From Burkholderia sp. MS389 (lineage in GTDB: Bacteria > Pseudomonadota > Gammaproteobacteria > Burkholderiales > Burkholderiaceae): a DNA stretch of 64,000 bases. The stretch's first letter is position 1, and the number at the start of each line of letters is the position of its first letter. The stretch lies in the NCBI RefSeq assembly GCF_016899425.1, contig NZ_CP045995.1, positions 1,860,001 through 1,924,000 of the forward strand, in the 5' to 3' direction. Below, one piece after another: positions 55,128 through 63,677 of this stretch. The notes under the pieces are model-generated. The model was given only the letters and a program-made list of their open reading frames with translations, did not search any database and was not told where the DNA came from. The position numbers and the translations under genes are program-made.

Positions 55128-55296
55128 CGCTCCTCCTGACCGAAACGAATGCGTTCGCGTCGACACGCACGATCGCCGCAAACGCGAGGATGGATCCTCG
55201 TCGCCCGGCCACGCCGGGTTCCAGTCGTGTCATTAGACGGCGCGCGGCCGCGCGATGGAATCGGACGGGTATGAAACGCGGCCCGCGGCCAGCGAT

Positions 55297-55776
55297 TCAA
55301 TGCAGAACGGCCGGCGCCCGCATCTTCGCCGCCGCCTGCGCGACGATCCCCGGCTGTTCGGCGGAAGCGAACGTGCAGACGTGACGCCACAGCTCGGCCA
55401 GCCGATGCCGCGTGAGCGTCGCGACGCATGCGTCGTTCGCGGCGAGCACGCGTTCGAGCACCGCGCATTCGTCGTCGTGCAGCGTCCATGCACCGCTTCG
55501 CGCGGCGCGCGCCACGCTCGCGTCCAGCACGCGCTCCGCGTCGACGCACAGGTCGATGGTCGCGTCGGGAGAGACCACATCGTCGAGCGCGAGGAACACC
55601 AGATACACGCTCGTGCGCAGCCTCATCAGCAGCGTTTCGCTACCGTGCTCGCCGCGCAGCGCGACCAGCGCCATGTGGCATTTCAGCGAGATGTCGCGTG
55701 CATGCGCGGGCGGCAGCGGCAGCAGCCATTCGCGCGTCAACGGCGGATGGCGACGGCCTTTCCGGGCAGCCTTCAT
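55297..55776 (-). CDS. Hypothetical helical protein
   Basis: A 159-residue protein starting MKAARKGRRHPPLTREWLLPLP. The body is mostly helical (CHMALVALRGEHGSETLLMRLRTSVYLVFLALDD) and it ends with an alanine-rich helix. No signal peptide or membrane segment is clear. GAGGGCGG precedes the ATG at 55776; the 60 additional residues of the longer frame are arginine-rich noise. I do not recognise the family. Confidence 0.6.
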   Translation of the reverse strand: MKAARKGRRHPPLTREWLLPLPPAHARDISLKCHMALVALRGEHGSETLLMRLRTSVYLVFLALDDVVSPDATIDLCVDAERVLDASVARAARSGAWTLHDDECAVLERVLAANDACVATLTRHRLAELWRHVCTFASAEQPGIVAQAAAKMRAPAVLH

Positions 55777-55999
55777 GATCCGCCCTCGCTCGCGCTCGCG
55801 TCGTCCGCCGTCGCCCCGGACCGCGCGTCGCCGCATGCAACCGCGCACCCGCCCGCGTCGCGCAGGTCGTCCGCTCGGCGTCGCATGCCGTGCACATCGG
55901 CGCGCCGCCGTGCCGCGCACGCGTGCGGCGGCCTGCGTATCGCCGACGCACGCCACCCGCCGAGCAATCGGTCAGCGCATGCCATGTTCGTCTCCTGTG

Positions 56000-56377
56000 T
56001 CAAAACGTGTTGTCGCCCTTCAGGTAGTACGCGGTTTTCACGAAGAACGCCTTCACCGGATGGCCGCTCTGCACGTCGCGGGCCGCCCGCGCTTGCATCG
56101 CGGCTTTTTCGTCGGGCCACCGGTTGGGCACCGGGTTGTACACGCGCTCGAGCGCACGTTGCATCGCGAGCGGATAGTTCTGGTTGCCGGCCGTCGTCGC
56201 GCGATAGCCGGCACGCGTCATCTGCATCAGCTGCACATCGGTTTCGGCACGCGCCGCCGACCAGGTCAACGGCGCGGCATGCGACGTGTCGGCGACGCCG
56301 ATCGACTGCGCGAAGCTGACGGCCGGCAGCGCAGCGAGTGCGCAGGAAAGAACGGCAACGGGAACGAGGGATCGCAT
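56000..56377 (-). CDS. Exported DUF4148-like small protein
   Basis: A 125-residue protein with a signal peptide (MRSLVPVAVLSCALAALPAVSFAQ). The mature part has MTRAGYRATTAGNQNYPLAMQRALERVYNP and a second tryptophan/proline-containing segment, resembling the DUF4148 group of Burkholderia exported proteins. GGAGG lies six bases before the ATG at 56377. It is monocistronic. The function of the family is unknown. Confidence 0.7.
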   Translation of the reverse strand: MRSLVPVAVLSCALAALPAVSFAQSIGVADTSHAAPLTWSAARAETDVQLMQMTRAGYRATTAGNQNYPLAMQRALERVYNPVPNRWPDEKAAMQARAARDVQSGHPVKAFFVKTAYYLKGDNTF

Positions 56378-56866
56378 AATGGCCTCCAGATGGTTGTCCC
56401 CGCATCGATCCAGCATCGATGCGTTGAAATCATCGTATGTCGGGCCGCATCCCGCTTGAATAGCCGAATCCGCAATTGTTATTTTCAGCCGCGCATTCGG
56501 CGTGCGAACTGCGTCATTCGCGTATCCCTTCGAAATGGAATTTCTTTATTTCATTCAACGATCTGATCGGACTTTGACCGGCGATCCGGTGGGGCACTCA
56601 CCGCGCTCTTTCAATTTCCGAAATGACGTGTTGCCGACGGAAATCCGGCCGACGCGCCTGCGCACAAGGCTTCCGGCGTGTTATCGCGCACACGGATACC
56701 ATCGAAGCGATCGAGTCGGATCAGCCGATTCTTCTGATGCAGGACAAATCACTCGCATCGGCCCGCCGGATTGAGACGCGACGCAATCTGCCAGGACGCG
56801 CGATAATCACGCATCGACCGTTTCGCACGGCATCCCAGGCATTTTCATTTTTAATCGAGTCTTCCC
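56378..56866. other. Intergenic region, no gene seen
   Basis: 489 bp between the DUF4148-like gene (-) and the DOPA dioxygenase-like gene (+). The middle (about 56450-56600) is AT-rich and should contain promoters. The open frames here lack ribosome sites and coding character. Confidence 0.45.
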
Positions 56867-57220
56867 ATGGCTGCTCTCGACACTACCGCCATCGACAGCT
56901 GGCACGCGCACGTCTATTTCGATGCGGCAAGCCGCGACGCGGCCTGGGCATTTCGCCAGGTCGTCGACGCGCGGTTCGGCGCGGTCATCGAACTCGGCCG
57001 CTTTCACGAACGCCTCGTCGGCCCGCATCCGGCGTGGTCGTACCAGATCGCGTTCGATGCCGCGCGATTCGACGACATCGTGCCGTGGCTCGTGCTGAAC
57101 CACGGCGCGCTCGACATCTTCCTGCATCCGAATACGCACGACGAACTGCGCGACCACCGCGATTGCGCGGTGTGGATCGGCAAGTCGCATGCGCTGAATC
57201 TCGACGCGCTGGCCGGCTAG
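56867..57220 (+). CDS. DOPA 4,5-dioxygenase family protein
   Basis: A 117-residue single-domain protein. IDSWHAHVYFDAASRDAAWAFR and WLVLNHGALDIFLHPNTHDELRDH are the two halves of the DOPA 4,5-dioxygenase-like fold, with WHAHVYF and HPN holding candidate metal-binding histidines. Bacterial members are small and mostly uncharacterised; extradiol cleavage of a catechol is known for the fungal and plant-type enzymes. No pathway genes are adjacent. The ATG at 56867 opens the domain directly. Confidence 0.88.
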   Translation: MAALDTTAIDSWHAHVYFDAASRDAAWAFRQVVDARFGAVIELGRFHERLVGPHPAWSYQIAFDAARFDDIVPWLVLNHGALDIFLHPNTHDELRDHRDCAVWIGKSHALNLDALAG

Positions 57221-57299
57221 GCGCCACCCGCAGAGCGCCCGCGGCGCGGCCCGGCATCCACGTTTCGGGTCGACGTGAAACGTCTCGCGGCGGCGCACC

Positions 57300-57312
57300 C
57301 CTACAGTGGTTT
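57300..57312 (+). promoter_or_regulatory. Candidate -10 region (CCTACAGTGGTTT)
   Basis: Differs at one base from the string at 27804-27816. It lies about 30 bp before the SnoaL-like gene. Confidence 0.3.
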
Positions 57313-57338
57313 CCGTGATCGACTTCCGGAAACCCGCC

Positions 57339-57764
57339 ATGACACCCGCAGACACCGATGCCGATGCCCGGCGCATCCATGACGACTGGCACGCGGCCGT
57401 CGTCGCCCGCGACCTCGACGCGCTGATGTCGCTGTATGCCGACGACGCGGTGCTCGAAACGCCGCTCGTCGTCGCCACGCTGCCCGAACACGGCTCGGGC
57501 GTGCTGCACGGCAAGGCCGCGATCGGCGCGTTCTTCGCGGCCGGCCTGCGCAATCCGGACAACCCGCTCGGACGCTGGTACCGGACCGGGCTGTTCTTCT
57601 CGAACGGCCGCCAGCTCGTCTGGGAATACCCGCGCGCCACGCCGGACGGCGATCAGGTCGATCTCGTCGAGGTGATGGATCTGCGCGACGGGTTGATCGC
57701 GCATCATCGCGTGTACTGGGGATGGGTGGGCTTCGGCGCGCTGCGGGACGCGCCGCGCCGGTAG
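57339..57764 (+). CDS. SnoaL-like (NTF2-fold) protein
   Basis: A 141-residue protein of the NTF2-like fold: RRIHDDWHAAVVARDLDALMSLYADDAVLETP is the typical opening helix pair and first strand, and DLVEVMDLRDGLIAHHRVYWGWVGF the closing sheet. SnoaL-like proteins include polyketide cyclases, isomerases and binding proteins; the substrate cannot be told. In-frame GTG codons at 57306 and 57315 could extend it by up to 11 residues; I prefer the ATG at 57339. It is monocistronic. Confidence 0.85.
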   Translation: MTPADTDADARRIHDDWHAAVVARDLDALMSLYADDAVLETPLVVATLPEHGSGVLHGKAAIGAFFAAGLRNPDNPLGRWYRTGLFFSNGRQLVWEYPRATPDGDQVDLVEVMDLRDGLIAHHRVYWGWVGFGALRDAPRR

Positions 57765-57823
57765 CGCATGCTGCGGCCGACTCGCGACGCGCGGAGCATC
57801 ACGCGCTCAACGCGCCATGCCCC

Positions 57824-58444
57824 TCACGCGACGTACATCGCGACACTGACGAACTGGCACAGGCTGCCGGCCAGCACGAACAGGTGCCAGATACCGTGTC
57901 CGTGGCGGATGCGTTCGTCGTTGATGAAGAAGTAGATCCCCGCGCTGTAGATCACGCCGCCGGCCACGAGCCATGCGGTGCCGACCGGCGGCAGCGCGTG
58001 GATCAGCGGCCGCACGGCGACGAGCGCGAGCCAGCCCATCAGCACGTACAGGATCATCGACAGCAGGCGCGTGCGGCGCCCGAGCGTCAGCTCCTGCACG
58101 ATGCCGAACACGGCGAGCCCCCAGCTCACGCCGAACAGCGACCAGCCCCACGGGCCGCGCAGCGTGACGAGCGTAAACGGCGTATAGCTCCCTGCGATCA
58201 GCAGATAGATCGCCGCATGGTCGCATTTCTGCAGGATCGCCTTCAGGCGCGGGTTGCGCACGCTGTGATAGGCCGTCGAGATCGCGTAGAGCAGGATCAG
58301 CATCGCGCCGTACACGCTGAAGCTCACCACCTTGTACGGGTCGCCTTCGAGCGCGCCCATCGTCACGAGCGCGACGAGGCCGGCCACCGACAGCACCGCG
58401 CCGACGAGATGGGAAATGCTGTTGAAACGCTCACCGACATGCAC
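57824..58444 (-). CDS. Hemolysin III family membrane protein
   Basis: A 206-residue protein with seven membrane segments starting MHVGERFNSISHLVGAVLS. AISTAYHSVRNPRLKAILQKCDHAAIYLLIAGSYTPF and HGHGIWHLFVLAGSLCQF are the hallmarks of the hemolysin III / PAQR group, with serine, aspartate and histidines that form a metal site. Bacterial members have uncertain function; haemolysis is shown only for a few. It is a single gene on the minus strand. Confidence 0.92.
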   Translation of the reverse strand: MHVGERFNSISHLVGAVLSVAGLVALVTMGALEGDPYKVVSFSVYGAMLILLYAISTAYHSVRNPRLKAILQKCDHAAIYLLIAGSYTPFTLVTLRGPWGWSLFGVSWGLAVFGIVQELTLGRRTRLLSMILYVLMGWLALVAVRPLIHALPPVGTAWLVAGGVIYSAGIYFFINDERIRHGHGIWHLFVLAGSLCQFVSVAMYVA

Positions 58445-58579
58445 GACGTGTTCTCCTGCGGTCCATCGGGAAAAGAAAGTGCCCTAATGATACCGGCGGC
58501 CGGATGCCGCCGCGCTGCGCGCGGGCAAACGGCACGCAAGCGCCCTGCGGTGCGCGTCGTCGGCCCACCAAAGAAAAAA

Positions 58580-58603
58580 GCGCCGCGACAGCCATCGCGG
58601 CGC
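58580..58603 (-). terminator. Rho-independent terminator of cstA-ybdD
   Basis: GCGCCGCGA (58580-58588), loop CAGCCA and TCGCGGCGC (58595-58603). On the minus strand it is followed by TTTTTTCTTT. Confidence 0.9.
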
Positions 58604-58652
58604 TTCCGTTTCGATACCGAACCGATTCGTCAGGCGATTGCAACGGCCCGGT

Positions 58653-58859
58653 TCAGCAACACTTCCCCGCCCCCGACCCGTACCGCGCATTCTGACGCTC
58701 ACGGAAGAATTCCTCGTACGTCATCGGCTCGCGGTCCGGATGGGTGTCGCGCATGTGCGCGACGTAGGTATCGTAGTCGGGCAGGCCGACCATCAGCCGC
58801 AACGCCTGCCCAAGGTAACGCCCCGCGCTGCGCAGGTCGCCGCCAAGATCGCTGAACAT
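58653..58859 (-). CDS. YbdD/YjiX family small protein
   Basis: A 68-residue protein (DUF466). LGQALRLMVGLPDYDTYVAHMRDTHPDREPMTYEEFFRERQNARYG is the family signature, and the C-terminus ends GKCC. In E. coli, YbdD and YjiX are encoded beside the pyruvate/peptide transporters CstA and BtsT and are needed for full transport. Here it starts 12 bp after the cstA stop, the same pairing, and the operon ends at the terminator at 58580-58603. Confidence 0.93.
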   Translation of the reverse strand: MFSDLGGDLRSAGRYLGQALRLMVGLPDYDTYVAHMRDTHPDREPMTYEEFFRERQNARYGSGAGKCC

Positions 58860-58871
58860 CGCGGCCTCCCC

Positions 58872-60950
58872 TTAACGTCCGCTGCCGAGCGCCTGCGCGG
58901 CCGGCATCGCTTCGTACGGCGTCTCGCGCACGGTCGGCTTCGACTCGCGGCGCGCGCGCAGCACGGCGAGCAGGCCGTACACCGCGATCGCCACGACGAC
59001 GAAGATGAACAGCCCGGCCAGCGCCGCATCGATGTAGTCGTTGAAGATGATCCGTTTCATCTGCGCGATCGACTTCGCCGGCGCGAGCACCTTGCCCTCG
59101 TCCACCGCGGCCTGCAGCTTCGCGGCGTGCGCGAGGAAGCTGACCTTCGGGTTCGCGTCGAAAATCTTCTGCCAGCCGGCCGTCAGCGTGCAGATCAGCA
59201 GCCACGCGGTCGGCACGATCGTCACCCAGGCGTAGCGCTCGCGCTTCATCTTGAACAGCACGACGGTGCCGAGCACCAGCGCGATCGCGGCGAGCATCTG
59301 GTTCGAGATGCCGAACAGCGGCCACAGCGTGTTGATGCCGCCGAGCGGATCGACCACGCCCTGGTACAGGAAGTAGCCCCACGCGGCCACGCACAGCGCG
59401 GTGGCGACGAGGTTGGCGGGCAGCGACTCGGTGCGCTTGAGCGCCGGGTGGAACGTGCCGAGCAGATCCTGCAGCATGAAGCGGCCCGCACGCGTGCCGG
59501 CGTCGACGGCCGTCAGGATGAACAGCGCCTCGAACAGGATCGCGAAGTGATACCAGAACGCCATCATCGCTTCGCCGCCGATCACCTGGTGCAGGATGTG
59601 CGCCATGCCGACGGCCAGCGTCGGCGCGCCGCCCGCACGCGCGATGATCGTGGTTTCGCCGACGGCCTTCGCGGTTTGCGTGAGCATGTCGGGCGTCAGC
59701 ACGAAGCCCCATTGCGTGACGGTGTTCGCGACCGCTTCCGGCGTCGAGCCGAGCACGGCGGCCGGCGCGTTCATCGCGAAGTAGATGCCCGGTTCGATCA
59801 CGCACGCGGCGACCAGCGCCATGATCGCGACGAACGATTCCATCAGCATCGCGCCGTAACCGATGAAGCGCGCGTTGGTTTCGTTGTCGATCAGCTTCGG
59901 CGTCGTGCCTGACGAGATCAGCGCGTGGAAGCCCGACACCGCGCCGCACGCGATCGTGATGAACAGGAACGGGAACAGGTTGCCCGCCCACACCGGGCCC
60001 GTGCCGTCGACGAACTTCGTCAGCGCGGGCATCTTGAGTTCCGGTGCGACGACCAGGATGCCGATCGCGAGGCCGAGGATCGTGCCGATCTTCAGGAACG
60101 TCGACAGGTAGTCGCGCGGCGCGAGCAAGAGCCACACCGGCAGCACCGACGCGACGAAGCCATAGCCGATCAGGATCCACGTGAGCTGCGTGCCGCTGAA
60201 CGTGAACCACGCGGCGATCGCCGGCGAGGCGGCCACGTTCTGACCGAACGCGATCGCGGCCATCAGCCCGATGAAGCCGATGATCGACACTTCGCCGATG
60301 CGGCCCGGGCGGATGTAGCGCGTATAGACGCCCATGAACAGCGCGATCGGAATCGTCGCGGCGACGGTGAACGTGCCCCACGGTGAATTGGTCAGCGCCT
60401 TCACGACGATCAGCGCGAGCACCGCGAGGATGATCACCATGATCAGGAACGCGCCGAACAGTGCGATCACGCCGGGCACCGTGCCGAGCTCCATCTTGAC
60501 GAGGTCGCCCAGCGAGCGGCCGTCGCGGCGCGTCGAGATGAACAGCACGATGAAGTCCTGCACCGCGCCGGCGAACACGACGCCGGCCAGGATCCACAGC
60601 ATGCCGGGCGTATAGCCCATCTGCGCGGCGAGCACGGGTCCGACCAGCGGCCCGGCGCCGGCGATCGCGGCGAAGTGATGGCCGAACAGCACGTACTTGT
60701 TGGTCGGCACGTAGTCGAGGCCGTCGTTGTACTTGACCGCCGGCGTCATCCGCAGCCCGTCGAGCTGCATGACCTTGCTGGCGATGAAACGGCTGTAGAA
60801 GCGATACGCGATCAGATACACGCAGACTGCGGCGATCACGATCCAGAGGGCACTGACGCGTTCGCCGTGCGCGAGTGCGATCGTGCCGAATGCGAACGCG
60901 CCGAGCAGCGCGACCGCGATCCATAGCAGGGTACTGGAAGCCCGATTCAT
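58872..60950 (-). CDS. cstA: CstA family carbon-starvation / pyruvate transporter
   Basis: A 692-residue membrane protein with about 16-18 helices. VKYNDGLDYVPTNKYVLFGHHFAAIAGAGPLVGPVLAAQMGY and ACGAVSGFHALISSGTTPKLI are CstA/BtsT landmarks; GGINTLWPLFGISNQMLA is another. These carriers import pyruvate and possibly peptides under carbon starvation. The start at 60950 has AGGAG five bases upstream. The DapF-like gene is divergent, and a striking TACGTA inverted repeat lies between the two. Confidence 0.94.
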   Translation of the reverse strand: MNRASSTLLWIAVALLGAFAFGTIALAHGERVSALWIVIAAVCVYLIAYRFYSRFIASKVMQLDGLRMTPAVKYNDGLDYVPTNKYVLFGHHFAAIAGAGPLVGPVLAAQMGYTPGMLWILAGVVFAGAVQDFIVLFISTRRDGRSLGDLVKMELGTVPGVIALFGAFLIMVIILAVLALIVVKALTNSPWGTFTVAATIPIALFMGVYTRYIRPGRIGEVSIIGFIGLMAAIAFGQNVAASPAIAAWFTFSGTQLTWILIGYGFVASVLPVWLLLAPRDYLSTFLKIGTILGLAIGILVVAPELKMPALTKFVDGTGPVWAGNLFPFLFITIACGAVSGFHALISSGTTPKLIDNETNARFIGYGAMLMESFVAIMALVAACVIEPGIYFAMNAPAAVLGSTPEAVANTVTQWGFVLTPDMLTQTAKAVGETTIIARAGGAPTLAVGMAHILHQVIGGEAMMAFWYHFAILFEALFILTAVDAGTRAGRFMLQDLLGTFHPALKRTESLPANLVATALCVAAWGYFLYQGVVDPLGGINTLWPLFGISNQMLAAIALVLGTVVLFKMKRERYAWVTIVPTAWLLICTLTAGWQKIFDANPKVSFLAHAAKLQAAVDEGKVLAPAKSIAQMKRIIFNDYIDAALAGLFIFVVVAIAVYGLLAVLRARRESKPTVRETPYEAMPAAQALGSGR

Positions 60951-61099
60951 GGCGTCTCCTGGTCTCCAATGTGTTTTTGAGTGGATGCGGCGAGGCGCCG
61001 AACCCGCGTGACGTCGATGCGTCGTGCCACAGCCTCGCAGAGGCCGCGGCGATGGGCCGTAGTATTCCGCGCGATGGGGGAGGCTTACAAGCGGATAAC

Positions 61100-61134
61100 T
61101 ACGTATGCGGGGCTACGTAGAATTACGTAGCCCC
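61100..61134. promoter_or_regulatory. TACGTA-box inverted repeat between cstA and the dapF-like gene
   Basis: GGGGCTACGTA (61109-61119), spacer GAAT and TACGTAGCCCC (61124-61134) are a perfect eleven-base inverted repeat; a third TACGTA lies at 61100-61105. It could be a regulator site for either divergent gene. A hairpin with a four-base loop is also possible, but there is no T-run. Confidence 0.65.
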
Positions 61135-61219
61135 CTGTCGCATGCGCCTCGTCGGGCAACGATTGCCCGCGACCGCCGAGCCACGTACAGTGTTCGCCTA
61201 CCCCCACTCCGGAACCGCC

Positions 61220-62032
61220 ATGCCGATCGCATTTCAGAAGATGAACGCGAATGGCGATGACTTCGTCATCGTCGACCTGCGCGATCAGGGACACGAGCAA
61301 GCGCACCGCGTCGATCGCGATCTCGTGCGGCGCATGGGCGACCGGCATCGCGGCATCGGCTTCAATCAGCTCGCATTGATCTCGGACTGCGACGACGCCA
61401 CCGCGTACGTCGCCTTCCGGAATCCCGACGGCTCGACGCTCGATACCTGCGGCAGCGCGACGCGCGGCGCCGCATGGAAGCTGATGCGGGAAACCGGCGC
61501 GGCGTCGGTCGTGCTGCGCACGAATCGCGGCCGCTTGCACTGTTCGCAGGATGCGCACGGACTGATCAAGGTCGAGATGGGCGCGCCGCGGTTCGGCTGG
61601 CAGGACATACCCTTTGCCGAAGCCGCCGACACGCTCGCGCTGCCGCTGCCCGGCACACCGGCCGCCTGCAGCATGGGCAATCCGCACTGCACGTTCTTCT
61701 TCGACGATGTCGCTGCACTCGACCTCGCAACGCTCGGCCCGGCGATCGAAACGCATCCGCTGTTTCCGCGGAAAACCAACGTGCATTTCGTTCAGGTCAT
61801 CGATCGCACGCACATTCGCCTGCGCATCTGGGAGCGCGGCGGCGGCGTGCCGCTCGGCTCCGGCTCGTGTTCGTGCGGCGCGGTGGTCAACGGTATCCGG
61901 CGCGGCCTGCTGGACGAGACCGTGAACGTCGAATGCGACGGCGGCAACGTGACGGTGCATTGGGATGGCACCGGCAATGTGTTCCTGAGCGGGCCGGTTG
62001 CATTCGGGTTCAGCGGGGTGTGGCTGTCATGA
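61220..62032 (+). CDS. DapF-like protein with altered active-site motifs
   Basis: A 270-residue member of the diaminopimelate-epimerase fold. SMGNPHCTFFF, KTNVHFVQVIDRTHIRLRIWERGGG and FRNPDGSTLDTCGSATRG match the DapF layout, and the first catalytic cysteine (TCGSATR) is present. However, the usual GNDF is GDDF (MNANGDDFVIVD), and the second cysteine motif (ACGTGAC) reads GSGSCSC, with serine where the catalytic cysteine should be. It is therefore probably not the housekeeping DapF. Its stop overlaps the ECF41 sigma factor start (ATGA). I start at 61220 (MPIAFQKM); the longer frame upstream is noise. Confidence 0.8.
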   Translation: MPIAFQKMNANGDDFVIVDLRDQGHEQAHRVDRDLVRRMGDRHRGIGFNQLALISDCDDATAYVAFRNPDGSTLDTCGSATRGAAWKLMRETGAASVVLRTNRGRLHCSQDAHGLIKVEMGAPRFGWQDIPFAEAADTLALPLPGTPAACSMGNPHCTFFFDDVAALDLATLGPAIETHPLFPRKTNVHFVQVIDRTHIRLRIWERGGGVPLGSGSCSCGAVVNGIRRGLLDETVNVECDGGNVTVHWDGTGNVFLSGPVAFGFSGVWLS

Positions 62033-62913
62033 GCGACGACGCACAGATCTTCCACACGCTGCGTCCGCGCCTGCAAAAGATCGCGTACCGGATGCTCGGC
62101 TCCATCGCGGACGCCGAAGACATCGTGCAGGACGTGTGGCTGCGCTGGCACGACGCGGCGCGCGACGGTATCGAGAATGCCGAGGCATGGCTCGTCGCGG
62201 TCACGACCCGGACGTCGATCGACCGGCTGCGCGCGGCGAAGATCCGGCGCGAGCACTACACGGGTATCTGGCTGCCCGAGCCGGAACTCGGCGAATCGCC
62301 TGCGACGCCCGAGGAAGTGACGGAGCGCGCGAACGACGTGTCGGTCGCCTATTTGCTGCTGCTCGAGCGGTTGACGCCGGAAGCGCGCGCAGCCTTTCTG
62401 CTGCGCGAAGTGTTCGATGCCGACTACGACGAGATTGCCGACGCGATCGGCAAATCCGAAGCCGCGTGCCGGCAGCTCGTCAGCCGGGCGAAGGCCCAGT
62501 TGCGCGACGACGACAGGCCGCGCCACATCGTGCCGCGCGAAACGCACCGGCAATTGCTGCAGACCTTTTCGCATGCCCTCGCGCAGGGCGATTTTCCGTC
62601 GATCCAGGCGCTCCTCGCCGAAGATGCGATGCTGATCGGCGACGGCGGCGGCAAGGTCCAGAGTTTCCCGAAACCGATGGTCGGCGGTCGCCGCATCGCA
62701 CAACTGTTCTACGCGACGTGGTTGCGCTGCGGCAGCGGCGTCGAAATGCGTCCGGTCGTGCTGAACGGCGAATGGGCGATGCTGCGCATCATCGCCGGCC
62801 AGCTCGAATCCGCGATGGCGTTCGAGACGGACGGCACGCGCATCGTCCGGATTCTCGTGCAGCGCAACCCCGACAAGCTCGCGCGCATCGCAGCCGCGTG
62901 CAGTGCTGGCTAG
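62029..62913 (+). CDS. ECF41-type RNA polymerase sigma factor (SigJ-like, SnoaL C-terminal domain)
   Basis: A 294-residue sigma factor. Region 2 is LRPRLQKIAYRMLGSIADAEDIVQDVWLRW, region 4 is LTPEARAAFLLREVFDADYDEIADAIGKSEAACRQLVSRAK, and about 100 extra residues form a SnoaL-like domain. All three ECF41 signatures are present: WLPEP near residue 83, DGGGK near 205 and NPDKL near 284. In this group the C-terminal extension replaces an anti-sigma factor. It overlaps the DapF-like gene by four bases and precedes an AhpD-like gene. Its expected promoter motif (TGTCACA-N16-CGTC) was not found nearby. Confidence 0.92.
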   Translation: MSDDAQIFHTLRPRLQKIAYRMLGSIADAEDIVQDVWLRWHDAARDGIENAEAWLVAVTTRTSIDRLRAAKIRREHYTGIWLPEPELGESPATPEEVTERANDVSVAYLLLLERLTPEARAAFLLREVFDADYDEIADAIGKSEAACRQLVSRAKAQLRDDDRPRHIVPRETHRQLLQTFSHALAQGDFPSIQALLAEDAMLIGDGGGKVQSFPKPMVGGRRIAQLFYATWLRCGSGVEMRPVVLNGEWAMLRIIAGQLESAMAFETDGTRIVRILVQRNPDKLARIAAACSAG

Positions 62914-62931
62914 GGCGTGTTCACGCCCTAG
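62910..62931 (+). terminator. Hairpin at the ECF41 stop codon
   Basis: CTAGGGCGTG (62910-62919), two-base loop and CACGCCCTAG (62922-62931). The stem includes the TAG stop. There is no T-run, so it may slow ribosomes or protect RNA more than terminate. Confidence 0.5.
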
Positions 62932-63122
62932 CGATGGGTTGAACCCCGAAGCGCGCGTCGTGCACCGCTCGATGCGGCATTGGTGCAGCCCGCGCAACAC
63001 GATGCGTCCCTGTGCGTGGCTACCGCGCGCCGGCCCACACTCCTAAGATGATTTCGCGCGGCGCCCTGCCGCCCCCGACGCCCGCGCAACGCGGGCCAGC
63101 CTCTTCGTCGCCAGGAGAAATC

Positions 63123-63602
63123 ATGACGCAGCGTCTCAACTACATGCATCAATCGCCGGAACTGTTCCGGCAATTCCTCGAACTCAGCAACCTGCTGCGC
63201 GGCAGCGCGATCGAGGAATCGATCCGTGACCTCGTGTCCGCGCGTGCGTCGCAACTCAACGGCTGCGCATTCTGCCTCGACATGCACGTGAAGGAGGCTC
63301 GCCTGCACGGCGAGCGCGAGTTGCGCCTTCACCATCTCGCGACGTGGCGCGAATCGACGCTGTTCTCGCCGCGCGAGCGGGCTGCGCTGGCCTGGACCGA
63401 AGTACTGACGAAACTCCCCGAGCACGGCGTGCCCGACGACGTCTACGATCGCGTGCGCGGCCAGTTCTCCGAGAAGGAATTGTCGGACCTGACGTTCGAA
63501 GTGATGGCGATCAACGGCTGGAACCGCGCGAACGTGGCGTTCCGCACCGCGCCGGGCTCGGCCGACAAGGCTTACGGCCTCGACAAGGCCAATCTCGCCT
63601 GA
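63123..63602 (+). CDS. Carboxymuconolactone decarboxylase / AhpD-like protein
   Basis: A 159-residue alkylhydroperoxidase-D-fold protein. RASQLNGCAFCLDMHVKEARLHGE carries the CxxC...H motif of AhpD peroxidatic proteins, and the C-terminal AINGWNRANVAFRTAPG is also typical. Such proteins reduce peroxides or act as carboxymuconolactone decarboxylases. The ATG at 63123 follows AGGAG. Its place after an ECF41 factor fits the known pattern in which that sigma group is encoded beside a carboxymuconolactone decarboxylase, oxidoreductase or epimerase gene and controls it. Confidence 0.93.
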   Translation: MTQRLNYMHQSPELFRQFLELSNLLRGSAIEESIRDLVSARASQLNGCAFCLDMHVKEARLHGERELRLHHLATWRESTLFSPRERAALAWTEVLTKLPEHGVPDDVYDRVRGQFSEKELSDLTFEVMAINGWNRANVAFRTAPGSADKAYGLDKANLA

Positions 63603-63677
63603 CGCCCGCGCCCGGCTACGGGCCGCTCCCTGCTTCGCCGCCGGCTGCCGGCCGGCGGCTTCACTGGAATCCATCCG

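Noticed and set aside
56586..56603. GCACTCACC near 56593 as a further repeat unit
   Set aside because: Only the CTCACC half is present; the upstream box does not fit TCCCG.
60951..63122. ECF41 target promoter (TGTCACA-N16-CGTC)
   Set aside because: I scanned the gaps before the DapF-like and AhpD-like genes and found only partial matches (TGTCGCA with wrong spacing), so no promoter is claimed.
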